DNA of 64,000 nucleotides from an uncultured Fretibacterium sp. (GTDB lineage Bacteria > Synergistota > Synergistia > Synergistales > Aminobacteriaceae): positions 1 to 64,000 of the forward strand of contig CAMVMK010000007.1 of assembly GCA_947168585.1 (NCBI GenBank). Direction: 5' to 3'. This document shows, one piece after another, positions 42,640 to 51,094 of this stretch (positions are counted from its first letter, which is position 1; each line of letters begins with the position of its first letter). A program made the position numbers and the translations under genes. The notes beneath the pieces are model-generated. The model was given only the letters and a program-made list of their open reading frames with translations. It was not told where the DNA came from and did no database searches.

Positions 42640-44292
42640 ATGAACGGATTAACACTTGTCGGAATTGCTATAGTTGTGCTTGTCCTTGCGTATATTTTAT
42701 ACGGCCGCTGGCTCGTCAAAACTTGGGGAATAGATCCCGATGCAAGAACTCCAGCCGTAAGACTTTCAGACGGTCAGGACTATGTTCCGGCTTCACGTTT
42801 CACAGTATTCTCTCATCAATTTAACTCAATCACCGGAGCAGGCCCCGTAACAGGTCCGATAATTGCGGCAATGTTCGGCTGGCTTCCTGCGTTTTTATGG
42901 CTTTTAATTGGAGGAGTTTTCTTCGGAGCTGTTCAAGATTTTACGGCTCTTTATGCTTCAGTTAAAAATGACGGAAAATCTATGGGCTTATTAATCGAAA
43001 AATATATCGGAAAGACAGGCCGGAAATTATTTTTATTATTCTGCTGGCTCTTTACACTTTTAGTTATAGCGGCATTCGCTGATATTTTAGCGGGAACTTT
43101 CAACGGCTTTACTAAAGACGGCGGTCAAAACGTTCCGGGCGCGGCGGCGGCTTCGATCTCAATGATTTATATTTTCGCGGCTATGTTCTTCGGGATTTTC
43201 ATGCGTGCGGTTAAAAACGGTTTTGTACAATTTATAGCCGGAGCAGTTCTTGTAGTGTTAATCTTATGGGCAGGAATTAAATATCCTTTATATTGCACGG
43301 CGGAAGAGTGGCGTTATGTAGTCTTTGCTTACTGCTTTATAGCTTCAGTAATGCCGATGTGGCTTTTGAAACAGCCGAGAGATTATCTCAGCGTCTTTTT
43401 GCTTTTAGGAATGATTTTAGGCGGCGCGCTTGGAATTATAATCGCTAATCCTAAAATTGAAATGCCTATGTTCGCGGGCTGGACGGTTAAAAATCAGCCT
43501 TTATTCCCGATTTTGTTTATAACTATAGCCTGCGGAGCTGTATCAGGATTTCACAGTCTTGTATCGTCAGGAACATCATCGAAATCAATTTCAAATGAGC
43601 GCGATATGCTTTCTGTAGGTTACGGGGCTATGTTAGTCGAAACTTTGCTCGGAGTAGTTGCTTTAGTTATAGCCTGCGCTGCTGCTTCAGACGGAAAACT
43701 CCCGGCAGGTACACCGTTCCAAATTTTCGGACATGCTGTCGGCGGATTTTTCACGATGTTCGGGCTTCCGGCTCACATTTCGACCTGCATTATTATGATG
43801 TGTGTTTCGGCTCTCGCAATGACGACTATAGACGCGGTTACAAGAATTGGAAGAATGTCTCTGCAGGAATTTTTTGCACCGTCCGAAGGCGAGAAAAACG
43901 GCGTTATCGTTAAATTTATCACTAATAATTATGTTGCTACGTTAATAACCCTTGCTCTTGCTTACGCTTTGTGCCTTGCAGGTTACGCGAGTATCTGGCC
44001 ATTATTCGGAGCATCTAATCAGCTTCTTTCGGCGTTAGTTTTGACGGCTCTTGCAGTTTTCCTGAAAGTTACGGGAAGAAAAGGTTTTATGCTTTATATC
44101 CCGATGATATTTATGTTTGTTGTAACGATGTCGGCATTATTAATCAGCGTTTATAACATAATCATGAAACTTTCAGGCGGAAATTTTGTTTTCATGGTAG
44201 ACGGATTGCAGTTAATAATCGCAGCGGCTTTGATGACGCTTGCTGTTTTAGTTGTTACAAACTGCTATAAAAAATTAGTGAAAAGTAAATAA
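42640..44292 (+). CDS. cstA: CstA-family carbon starvation transporter
   Basis: A 550-aa polytopic inner-membrane protein with about 14-16 hydrophobic segments. The CstA signature is present: YGRWLVKTWGIDPDARTPAV, DYVPASRFTVFSHQFNSITG, AGPVTGPIIAAMFGW, VQDFTALYASVKNDGKSMG and SGTSSKSISNERDM. Family members import peptides or pyruvate. It is shorter than the E. coli proteins (about 700), matching the compact form. The start is set at ATG 42640 (AAGAAGGAA upstream, MNGLTLVGI), not the track start 42559, whose extra 27 residues (FEFERRKF) are non-coding in character. Confidence 0.92.
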   Translation: MNGLTLVGIAIVVLVLAYILYGRWLVKTWGIDPDARTPAVRLSDGQDYVPASRFTVFSHQFNSITGAGPVTGPIIAAMFGWLPAFLWLLIGGVFFGAVQDFTALYASVKNDGKSMGLLIEKYIGKTGRKLFLLFCWLFTLLVIAAFADILAGTFNGFTKDGGQNVPGAAAASISMIYIFAAMFFGIFMRAVKNGFVQFIAGAVLVVLILWAGIKYPLYCTAEEWRYVVFAYCFIASVMPMWLLKQPRDYLSVFLLLGMILGGALGIIIANPKIEMPMFAGWTVKNQPLFPILFITIACGAVSGFHSLVSSGTSSKSISNERDMLSVGYGAMLVETLLGVVALVIACAAASDGKLPAGTPFQIFGHAVGGFFTMFGLPAHISTCIIMMCVSALAMTTIDAVTRIGRMSLQEFFAPSEGEKNGVIVKFITNNYVATLITLALAYALCLAGYASIWPLFGASNQLLSALVLTALAVFLKVTGRKGFMLYIPMIFMFVVTMSALLISVYNIIMKLSGGNFVFMVDGLQLIIAAALMTLAVLVVTNCYKKLVKSK

Positions 44293-44296
44293 TTTA

Positions 44297-44305
44297 TGTT
44301 ATAAT
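44297..44305 (+). promoter_or_regulatory. Extended -10 promoter placed before a hairpin
   Basis: TGTTATAAT starts 5 nt after the cstA stop. Transcription would begin near 44312, just ahead of the hairpin at 44318-44343, so an AIM24 transcript from here would meet the terminator at once. Confidence 0.4.
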
Positions 44306-44317
44306 AAGCTAAATTAA

Positions 44318-44352
44318 AAATTCCCGGCATGAGTCGGGAATTTATTTTTTTC
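44318..44352 (+). terminator. Terminator after cstA
   Basis: AAATTCCCG (44318-44326) pairs perfectly with CGGGAATTT (44335-44343) around an 8-nt loop, followed by a T-rich run. Confidence 0.9.
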
Positions 44353-44370
44353 CACTCATATTTCCACTCA
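44349..44370 (-). repeat. Paired 12-bp-period repeat (TTTCCACTCA type)
   Basis: TTTCCACTCA at 44349-44358 and at 44361-44370. The reverse complement, with flanks, closely matches the element at 2779 (ATTTTTTGAGTGGAAA...GAGTGGAAAAAA), so the two are copies in opposite orientation. Confidence 0.65.
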
Positions 44371-44428
44371 AAAAATTTTAATTTTAATTAGTGATTGTAA
44401 AGTTTTACGAGAAAGGGGAAATAAAAAA

Positions 44429-45106
44429 ATGAAATACGAAATTAAAGGCGAACCTATGCCGGTAGTTATTTGCAATTTAGAACCTAACGAGACTGTAACC
44501 TGCGAGGCTGGTGCTATGTGCTGGATGAGCCCTAACATGGAAATGAAAACGGCAGGCGGCGGCTTAGGCAAAATGCTCGGCCGAATGATGTCGGGCGAGA
44601 GTCTTTTTCAAAATCATTACACAGCTAAAAACGGCGCGGGAATGATAGCCTTTGCTTCGAGTCTTCCGGGTTCTATACGGGCTTTTGAAGTTACTCCGGC
44701 GGCTTCCATAATTTGTCAGAAAAAAGCATTTTTAGCGTGCTCTGAAGGTGTCGAATTATCCGTGCATTTTCAGAAAAAACTCGGCGTTGGATTTTTCGGC
44801 GGCGAGGGTTTTGTAATGCAAAAAATTTCAGGCAGCGGCATTGTCTTTTTAGAAATCGACGGCTCTACAGTCGAATATAATTTGAGCGCAGGACAACAAC
44901 TAATTGTCGATACGGGCTATCTTGCAATGATGGATGAGACTGTAAAAATGGAAATTCAAAGCGTCAAGGGCGTAAAAAATGCTTTATTCGGCGGCGAAGG
45001 AGTTTTTAACACAGTCGTAACAGGACCGGGACGTGTTCTGCTTCAAACTATGCCGATAACGGGTTTTGCTGCGTTAATTGCTAAACTGCTTCCGTCAAAA
45101 AGTTAA
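44429..45106 (+). CDS. AIM24 / TIGR00266-family protein
   Basis: A 225-aa protein of the AIM24 (DUF124) family, a tryptophan-RNA-binding-attenuator-like beta fold of unknown biochemical role. Motifs: CEAGAMCWMSPNMEMKTAGG, NHYTAKNGAGMIAFASSLPG, GGEGFVMQKISGSGIVFLEI, VDTGYLAMMD and GPGRVLLQTMPITGFAALI. The pattern of Gly-rich turns is complete and the length typical. It is a lone gene flanked by terminators, with AGAAAGGGG before the ATG. Confidence 0.9.
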   Translation: MKYEIKGEPMPVVICNLEPNETVTCEAGAMCWMSPNMEMKTAGGGLGKMLGRMMSGESLFQNHYTAKNGAGMIAFASSLPGSIRAFEVTPAASIICQKKAFLACSEGVELSVHFQKKLGVGFFGGEGFVMQKISGSGIVFLEIDGSTVEYNLSAGQQLIVDTGYLAMMDETVKMEIQSVKGVKNALFGGEGVFNTVVTGPGRVLLQTMPITGFAALIAKLLPSKS

Positions 45107-45131
45107 ATTAAATTTTATTTCATGCTAAAAA

Positions 45132-45160
45132 AACCTCCGGGAAGTCGGAGGTTCTTTTAT
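45132..45160. terminator. Bidirectional terminator between AIM24 and the LamG-like gene
   Basis: AACCTCCG pairs with CGGAGGTT (8 bp) across a 6-nt loop. CTTTTATTTATT follows on the plus strand and a run of seven T residues on the minus strand, so it can stop both convergent genes. Confidence 0.9.
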
Positions 45161-45177
45161 TTATTATTTATAAATTT

Positions 45178-47271
45178 TTAGAAAATATTTCTGAGAGAGT
45201 CAATCGTTGATTCAGTTTCTAACGGTGAACGCTTTTGCTTATTTACATTCGGAAAAATTCCTTCAAGAGGCGAAGGAGTTTTTATTTTTGCCGGAGAATT
45301 TACGGGCATATGAATATTTTTCGATGTTTCAGGCTTTTCTGGAAGTACAACCGGCTGAATTTTTTGCGGTTTAGTTTCAGGTTGAGCAGTTGAATCACCG
45401 TCAATAAGTTTTTTCCCGTCAGTAACTCTGAAATCATAAATATATCCTGCAAACATTCCGTCAGAATCCCATGATGATTTTCCTAAATAAGCAATCGAGT
45501 AATGACGGCGAGGAACAGCAGCATCGATTTTAGCTTTTAATTCGCCGTTGATATAAAGCCACGTTATAGTTCTTTTGTGATCGTAAACGATAGAGAAATT
45601 AAAAAGTTTATCGACTAAAGGCCCGGCGTTTTTAGTATTGCTTTCAATATCGAGAGTAATATCACTTCCGTTGCCGTAACGGCTTAATAAAATTCTCTTG
45701 TTGCTCTTGGCTGCGACATTAAATTCAAAAATTCTTCCGTAGCTTCCGCAGCCTGTGTCGATAAAAGCCCAGCCGTCAATCGTGAAATCCCGGCCGCCTA
45801 AAGAAATTCCGTCTTCAGCCTGCAAATAAGAATCGCCGTCTAATTGTAAAGCAGAACGGGGCGAGGCAGCTCCTTTTGAATTAGAATTTGAAACTACAGG
45901 TTCGCCGTGCGGAGTCCAGTCATTGCCGCTTGAATCGCTGAGGTTATTATCGAAATGTAACATTACGGCTTCATTTTCAGATTTTACTGAAACTTCCGGA
46001 GGCGTGAAATTATCCTGCCATAACTGTTTTCCGTCAGTAACTCTGAAATTATAGAGATAGCCTGCAAACATTCCGTCAGAATCCCATGATGATTTTCCTA
46101 AATAAGCTAACGAGTAATGACGGCGCGGAATAGGCGAGTCGATTTTAGCTTTTAATTCGCCGTTGATATAAAGCCACGTTATAGTTCGCTTGTGATCGTA
46201 GACGATAGCAAAATGAAAAAGTTTATCGACTAAAGGCCCGGCGTTTTTAGTGTTGCTCTCTATATCGAGAGTAATATCACTTCCGTTGCCGTAGCGGCTT
46301 AATAAAATTCTCTTGTTGCTCTTGGGCGCGACGTTAAACTCAAAAATTCTGCCGTAGCTTCCGCAATTCGTATCAATAAACGCCCAGCCGTCAACCGTAA
46401 AATCCCGGCCGCCTAAAGAAATTCCGCCCTCAGCCTGCAAATAAGAATCGCCGTTTAATTGCAATGCTGGACGGAGTGAAGCAGCTCCGCACGGATTAAT
46501 TTCAGAAACTGAAGGTTTAGTACTTCCGTGAGGTTTCCAAACATTTCCGCCGCCGTCAGTGAAATCTTTATCGAAAGCCAGCATAATTGACTCGGCTTCG
46601 GGAATTTCCTGAACGGACGGGGGCGTGAATTTATCTTTCCAAAGTGCTTGGCCGTCAGTAACTTTGAAATCATAAATATAGCCGACGAACATTCCGTCAG
46701 AATCCCAAGAAGATTTGCCGATATAAGCTACATCGTATTTTCGGGCGGGGATTTTAATTTTTATAGTGTTTTTCAATTCGCCGTTGACGTAAAGCGAAAC
46801 TAATTCTTTTTCGTCATCGTAAACATAAGCGAAATGGAAAAGTTTATCGACGCAATAACTTGCGGTTTTACTTTCGCCGTCAGCATAGAAAACTAAATCA
46901 TTCCCGCTGCCGTATCTTGCGAGCATTATTCTTTTACTGCTTTTAGGTTCGACATTAAATTCAAAAATTCTGCCGTAGCTTCCGCAGCTTGTGTCGATAA
47001 AAGCCCAGCCGTCAATCGTGAAATCTTTGCCGCCTAATGAAATTCCGCCCTCAGCCTGCAAATAAGATTTTCCGTCTAACTGCAGAGCCGGACGAAGTGA
47101 AGCCGCGCCCTTAGAGTTAATCATTGATACTATAGGCTTGCCTTCAGCTTTCCAAGCGTTTCCGCTGTCGTCTTGTGTCGGTGAAGAGTCGAATTTAAGA
47201 GTTACAGATGCTTCAGCCGCTAACGATATTATAAAAACGAAAATTAAAGCAATGGATAAAAATTTTTTCAT
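45178..47271 (-). CDS. Exported protein with three LamG-like (concanavalin-type) repeats
   Basis: A 697-aa secreted protein with a signal peptide (residues 1-20, ALIFVFIISLAAEA). Three tandem domains of about 205 residues follow, starting near 24, 231 and 436. Each has the LamG/jelly-roll pattern: ALQL(D/N)G(K/D)SYLQAE, ISLGG(K/R)DFT(I/V)DGWAFIDT, CGSYGRIFEFNV, LVSLYVNGELK, SSWDSDGMF(V/A)GY. Repeats 2 and 3 are almost identical over long stretches of DNA (period about 615 bp); repeat 1 is more diverged. The C-terminal 90 residues are a Pro/Lys-rich tail. Such folds bind glycans or proteins outside the cell; no catalytic domain is visible. It lacks the CTERM tail of the other surface proteins. 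Confidence 0.88.
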   Translation of the reverse strand: MKKFLSIALIFVFIISLAAEASVTLKFDSSPTQDDSGNAWKAEGKPIVSMINSKGAASLRPALQLDGKSYLQAEGGISLGGKDFTIDGWAFIDTSCGSYGRIFEFNVEPKSSKRIMLARYGSGNDLVFYADGESKTASYCVDKLFHFAYVYDDEKELVSLYVNGELKNTIKIKIPARKYDVAYIGKSSWDSDGMFVGYIYDFKVTDGQALWKDKFTPPSVQEIPEAESIMLAFDKDFTDGGGNVWKPHGSTKPSVSEINPCGAASLRPALQLNGDSYLQAEGGISLGGRDFTVDGWAFIDTNCGSYGRIFEFNVAPKSNKRILLSRYGNGSDITLDIESNTKNAGPLVDKLFHFAIVYDHKRTITWLYINGELKAKIDSPIPRRHYSLAYLGKSSWDSDGMFAGYLYNFRVTDGKQLWQDNFTPPEVSVKSENEAVMLHFDNNLSDSSGNDWTPHGEPVVSNSNSKGAASPRSALQLDGDSYLQAEDGISLGGRDFTIDGWAFIDTGCGSYGRIFEFNVAAKSNKRILLSRYGNGSDITLDIESNTKNAGPLVDKLFNFSIVYDHKRTITWLYINGELKAKIDAAVPRRHYSIAYLGKSSWDSDGMFAGYIYDFRVTDGKKLIDGDSTAQPETKPQKIQPVVLPEKPETSKNIHMPVNSPAKIKTPSPLEGIFPNVNKQKRSPLETESTIDSLRNIF

Positions 47272-47305
47272 GAAAATTCATCTCCTATTCTTGGGATTTT
47301 TTTTC

Positions 47306-47311
47306 ATTATA
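47306..47311 (-). promoter_or_regulatory. -10 element of the LamG-like gene
   Basis: Minus strand TATAAT 35 bp before the ATG, in the short gap after ispG. No good -35 was found, so it is a weak call. Confidence 0.35.
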
Positions 47312-47313
47312 AC

Positions 47314-48354
47314 CTAGACTTTCAAAAATTCCGGTAAAATTTTCTCTAAATCTTCAAATTTATATTCGCCTGCCGGTTTGCCTTCACGGAATAAAACCGC
47401 TCCGCCCGGAGTTCCGGCAATTCCGAATTTAGCGTGCCGGGCTTCTTTAGGGCCATTGACTTCACAGCCCATAACAGCAACTGAAACACCGTCAGGAAGA
47501 TTTTTCAATAAAGGCTCAACAACTTTAACTAATTTCATAACATCAGCGCGCCGCCTTCCGCAAGTCGGACAGGAAATTAAATTCACACCCTTAACTCTAA
47601 GTTCAAGAGCCTTGAGAATTTCGTAACCTACTTTAACTTCACGTTCAGGTTCGTCCGTCAGAGAAACTCTCAAAGTGTCGCCGATACCTTTTAATAATAA
47701 ATTTGAGATACACGCCGTGCCTTTTACTATGCCGCCGTCGCCGGGGCCTGCTTCAGTTAGCCCTATGTGCATGGGAAAATCCGGATAATTTTTTGCGATT
47801 AATTCGTTGGCTTTTATACATTCCGGAACGCTCGAAGATTTTGCAGATAAAATTAAATCCGTGAAATTTTGACTTAATAATAATTCAGCCTGCTGCCGGA
47901 CAGCAAGATAAAGAGCTTGAGCCCTGTCGCCTTTTGCTTCGTCAAGCTGTTTTTGAGAGATTGAACCGCCGTTAGCACCGATACGAATTACAACGCCCAA
48001 ATTTTTCGCTGTAGTTATAACATCGTTTAATTTGTTTAATGGCATATTTCCTGGATTAATTCTAATTGCACGGCAGCCTGACTCCATTGCGGCGATAGCT
48101 AATGCAGGATCGAAATGAATATCAGCCATAATAGTTAATTTCGTGTGTTCTGTTAAAAATTTTAAGTCAGGAGCAAATTTTAAGTCAGGCAGAGCAGCCC
48201 GCGCCATTTCGCAGCCCGAGTCAATTAATCTTTCACACTGAGCTAAAACTTCTTCGTGTTTATCGAGAGAAATTTTTAACATACTTTCGACCCGTACAGG
48301 AGCAGAGCCGCCGATCGTTAGATTATTAATTTTTACTTTTCTTTTGCTGTTCAT
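47314..48354 (-). CDS. ispG: 4-hydroxy-3-methylbut-2-enyl diphosphate synthase
   Basis: A 346-aa iron-sulphur enzyme of the MEP isoprenoid pathway. The barrel domain motifs are VRVESMLKISLDKHEEVLAQ, IMADIHFDPALAIAAME, CRAIRINPGNM and GLTEAGPGDGGIVKGTACIS. The reductase domain has the cluster cysteines in LISCPTCGRRRAD and MGCEVNGPKEARHA, with the conserved Glu/Asn. Length matches the bacterial short form. It lies about 60 bp after rseP; the usual dxr-rseP-ispG order is kept except that dxr is missing upstream. Confidence 0.96.
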   Translation of the reverse strand: MNSKRKVKINNLTIGGSAPVRVESMLKISLDKHEEVLAQCERLIDSGCEMARAALPDLKFAPDLKFLTEHTKLTIMADIHFDPALAIAAMESGCRAIRINPGNMPLNKLNDVITTAKNLGVVIRIGANGGSISQKQLDEAKGDRAQALYLAVRQQAELLLSQNFTDLILSAKSSSVPECIKANELIAKNYPDFPMHIGLTEAGPGDGGIVKGTACISNLLLKGIGDTLRVSLTDEPEREVKVGYEILKALELRVKGVNLISCPTCGRRRADVMKLVKVVEPLLKNLPDGVSVAVMGCEVNGPKEARHAKFGIAGTPGGAVLFREGKPAGEYKFEDLEKILPEFLKV

Positions 48355-48361
48355 TTTTAAT

Positions 48362-48410
48362 AGTTAGGGGTGAAATCTTTTACATTCCTAAATTCTCACT
48401 CCTCATTGCC
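48362..48410. repeat. Heptad-repeat element M
   Basis: AGTTAGGGGTGAAATC, a T-rich centre, then ACATTCCTAAATTCTCACTC and CTCAT. It is a degenerate hairpin filling the gap between rseP and ispG. Confidence 0.65.
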
Positions 48411-48415
48411 TTTCT

Positions 48416-49483
48416 TTAGTGTGTGAAAAATAAATTGTAAACGTCTTTGAAAGTTATTAAAACCATCAGCGAAATTAAAAGAGCAAAGCCCGCCATATGA
48501 ATATAATTTTCAACTTTTTCGGGAAGTCTCCGGCGCACAATCATCTCGAGCAAAACAAATAAAAGTCTTCCTCCGTCAAGCGCAGGTATCGGAAATAAAT
48601 TCAAAATCCCTAAATTCAAAGCGATTATCGCAATGAAAGTTATAAAATCCCAAAATCCTTCGCGCATTGCCTTGCCCGACATTGACGCTATACCGACAGG
48701 GCCTGTAACGTCAGCTTCCTGACGGCGAGTGATTAATTCATAAAATCCTCGAAGCATCATTGATGTCATTCTATAAGTGTAACCGATTGAACTTTTTACA
48801 GCCTTAAAAAATCCGTAGCGTGCATGAGACGGCGACACTCCGAGCATAGGCCGCCCGTATTCTTCGTTGACGGGAATTTTAAGATTAAATGAAAGATTTT
48901 CTTCTCCGCGTTTGATTTCGAGAGTTACATTTTCATTTTTAAGACTTTCAGTGCGAATTAACTCGGACATTCCGCGCCATTTTGAATTTTTTTCGCTGTC
49001 TTCAGGTTTTTGGCCGTTGACGCTTAAAATTTCATCGCCTGCTCTAAGTCCTGCAATTTCAGCCGGAAAACCTGGCATAATTTCGCCGATTTTCGTGCTG
49101 TCCATATCAAGAACTCCGTAACCGCATAAATAAACGGCCATTAATAAAACCGCGAGCAGAATATTAAATAAAGATCCGTTGAGCAAAATTAAAAATCTTT
49201 TCCACGCGGGCTGTTCGTCAAAGCCCATGCCGGAAATAACCTGCTCTCCCTCTTCGTCTTCGTTCATTCCTGCGAGCCTGCAAAATCCTCCGACAGGAAA
49301 TAATCTCCATGACCAGAGCATTTTAGTTTTTTTATTGCGGTGCTGAAGAATTGCCGGTCCCATTCCGAAAGCAAATTCATGGACTTGAACGCCTAAAATT
49401 TTCGCTGTGATATAATGCCCGAACTCGTGAACTATTACACACACAGCTATTACTATAATGAAAGCTATTAAACTTGTAAGCAA
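48416..49483 (-). CDS. rseP: Site-2 intramembrane metalloprotease RseP (M50)
   Basis: A 355-aa inner-membrane zinc protease that cuts transmembrane segments, typically anti-sigma factors or signal-peptide remnants. Motifs: HEFGH at residues 19-23 in the first membrane helix, a single PDZ domain (IMPGFPAEIAGLRAGDEILS), and the second active-site segment NLFPIPALDGGRLLFVLLE. E. coli RseP has two PDZ domains; here one is present, as in Gram-positive forms. It starts with TTG (minus strand) preceded by AAAGGGG. A dxr gene usually lies just upstream but is not in the window. Confidence 0.94.
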   Translation of the reverse strand: MLTSLIAFIIVIAVCVIVHEFGHYITAKILGVQVHEFAFGMGPAILQHRNKKTKMLWSWRLFPVGGFCRLAGMNEDEEGEQVISGMGFDEQPAWKRFLILLNGSLFNILLAVLLMAVYLCGYGVLDMDSTKIGEIMPGFPAEIAGLRAGDEILSVNGQKPEDSEKNSKWRGMSELIRTESLKNENVTLEIKRGEENLSFNLKIPVNEEYGRPMLGVSPSHARYGFFKAVKSSIGYTYRMTSMMLRGFYELITRRQEADVTGPVGIASMSGKAMREGFWDFITFIAIIALNLGILNLFPIPALDGGRLLFVLLEMIVRRRLPEKVENYIHMAGFALLISLMVLITFKDVYNLFFTH

Positions 49484-49687
49484 AATTTTTTCCCCTTTCT
49501 ATATTTATATTAATCAATTATTATCATAAATATAATATAGCGTTTTTTTTCGTAATTGACTATTGTAGCAGTGTAAAAGATTTTTCAGTATTTTTATTTT
49601 TTTATGGCGTTCATGAACTCTTACGGAAAAATTTTTTTCGCGTGTTAAAATTTTTTTCGAGACTTAAAAGACGGAGGAAAATTTTTC

Positions 49688-51046
49688 ATGAGAGACTTAG
49701 AAGAAATTAAAGACGAAATTAAAAATTTAATCGAGGCTAAAAATGTCCGCGAGCTTCGCAATTTAACCGAAGATATGAACGATGCCGACTTGGCCGATAT
49801 TTTAGAAGGGCTTGAACCAGAACAGAGCGTAATTTTATTTAGAATGTTAGGGCGCGATATGGCCGCTGAAGTTTTCGCTCACTTAAATCCCGACACTAAA
49901 GAGGCTCTCGTTTCGCAATTAACAGCCCCTGAAATCGGCGGAATAGTTGACGAATTATTTTTAGATGACGCTGCTGACTTAGTTGAAGAATTGCCTGCTG
50001 ATGTTGTTAAAAGAGTTTTAGAAAGTGCAAGCCCCGAAACAAGGCGCGGAATTAATCAGCTTCTTCAATATCAGGAAGACTCTGCCGGTAGCATAATGAC
50101 TACAGAATATATTTCTTTAAGACCGGATATGAACGTTGAAGAATCTTTCAGGCATATTAGAGAGGTCGGTATGGACAAAGAAACTCTTTACACATGTTAC
50201 GTTACTGACCCTAAAGGAATTTTAATCGGAGTTGTTACCGTCAGGACAATGTTACTATCACAATACGCCGACAAAATCGCTGACATTATGACCGACACTA
50301 ATATTATCAGCGTCAACACTAACGACGACCGCGAAAAAGTTACGGAATTATTCCAAAAATATGACTTTATGGCTATACCCGTTGTAGATTCTCAAAATCA
50401 TTTAGTCGGAATTGTTACGGTCGATGACGCTATGGAAGTTTTAGAGGAAGAAAGCACCGAAGACTTCCATAAAATGGCCGCTATCTTGCCGATTGACGAG
50501 CCTTATTTATCAATGGGAGTTGTCGAACTCGCAAAAAAAAGAATTATTTGGCTCATGGTCTTGATGATTTCGGCGACCTTGTCAGGGCAGATTATTACTC
50601 ATTATCAATCAGTTTTCGCGGCTCTTCCGGCATTAATTGCTGCTATCCCTATGTTAATGGATACCGGCGGCAATGCGGGCTCGCAGTCTTCAACTCTCGT
50701 AATTCGCGGAATTGCTGTAGGCGAGTTAAAAATTTTTGACGCTCTAAAAGTTCTTTCAAAAGAAATTCGGGTGAGTTTAATGGTCGGCGGCGGTCTTGCT
50801 GTCGTTAATTTTCTTTATAAATACGCTATGAGCGGAGATCTTTTGCTTTCTTTGACCGTTGGAATAAGTTTATTTGCTACAGTAATTTTTGCTCAGACTA
50901 TCGGCGGAATGTTACCGCTGCTCGCTAAGGCCTGCGGTTTTGACCCCGCGTTAATGGCCGCTCCGATAGTTACGACTATTGTTGACGCAGGAAGCCTCAC
51001 GATGTATTTCATGGTCGCAAGTAAAGTTATGAGCATCGGCGCGTAA
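49688..51046 (+). CDS. mgtE: Magnesium transporter MgtE
   Basis: A 452-aa Mg2+ channel. Domains: MgtE N-terminal superhelix (residues 1-130, LADILEGLEPEQSVILFRML), two CBS domains (about 130-255, SIMTTEYISLRPDMNVEESF and MAIPVVDSQNHLVGIVTVDD), a connecting helix, then five membrane helices with AAIPMLMDTGGNAGSQSSTL, the ion-pore signature. Length is standard (T. thermophilus 450). GGAGG lies before the ATG. The 200-bp region upstream shows no M-box-like magnesium riboswitch by eye, so regulation is probably by Mg2+ gating. Confidence 0.96.
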   Translation: MRDLEEIKDEIKNLIEAKNVRELRNLTEDMNDADLADILEGLEPEQSVILFRMLGRDMAAEVFAHLNPDTKEALVSQLTAPEIGGIVDELFLDDAADLVEELPADVVKRVLESASPETRRGINQLLQYQEDSAGSIMTTEYISLRPDMNVEESFRHIREVGMDKETLYTCYVTDPKGILIGVVTVRTMLLSQYADKIADIMTDTNIISVNTNDDREKVTELFQKYDFMAIPVVDSQNHLVGIVTVDDAMEVLEEESTEDFHKMAAILPIDEPYLSMGVVELAKKRIIWLMVLMISATLSGQIITHYQSVFAALPALIAAIPMLMDTGGNAGSQSSTLVIRGIAVGELKIFDALKVLSKEIRVSLMVGGGLAVVNFLYKYAMSGDLLLSLTVGISLFATVIFAQTIGGMLPLLAKACGFDPALMAAPIVTTIVDAGSLTMYFMVASKVMSIGA

Positions 51047-51094
51047 TTTTTTGAGAGTGATAAAATAAATTAAATTTTTTTCGGAGGTTTAATT

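Noticed and set aside
49484-49687. M-box magnesium riboswitch before mgtE
   Set aside because: The region is AT-rich with no strong helices or conserved M-box motifs visible.
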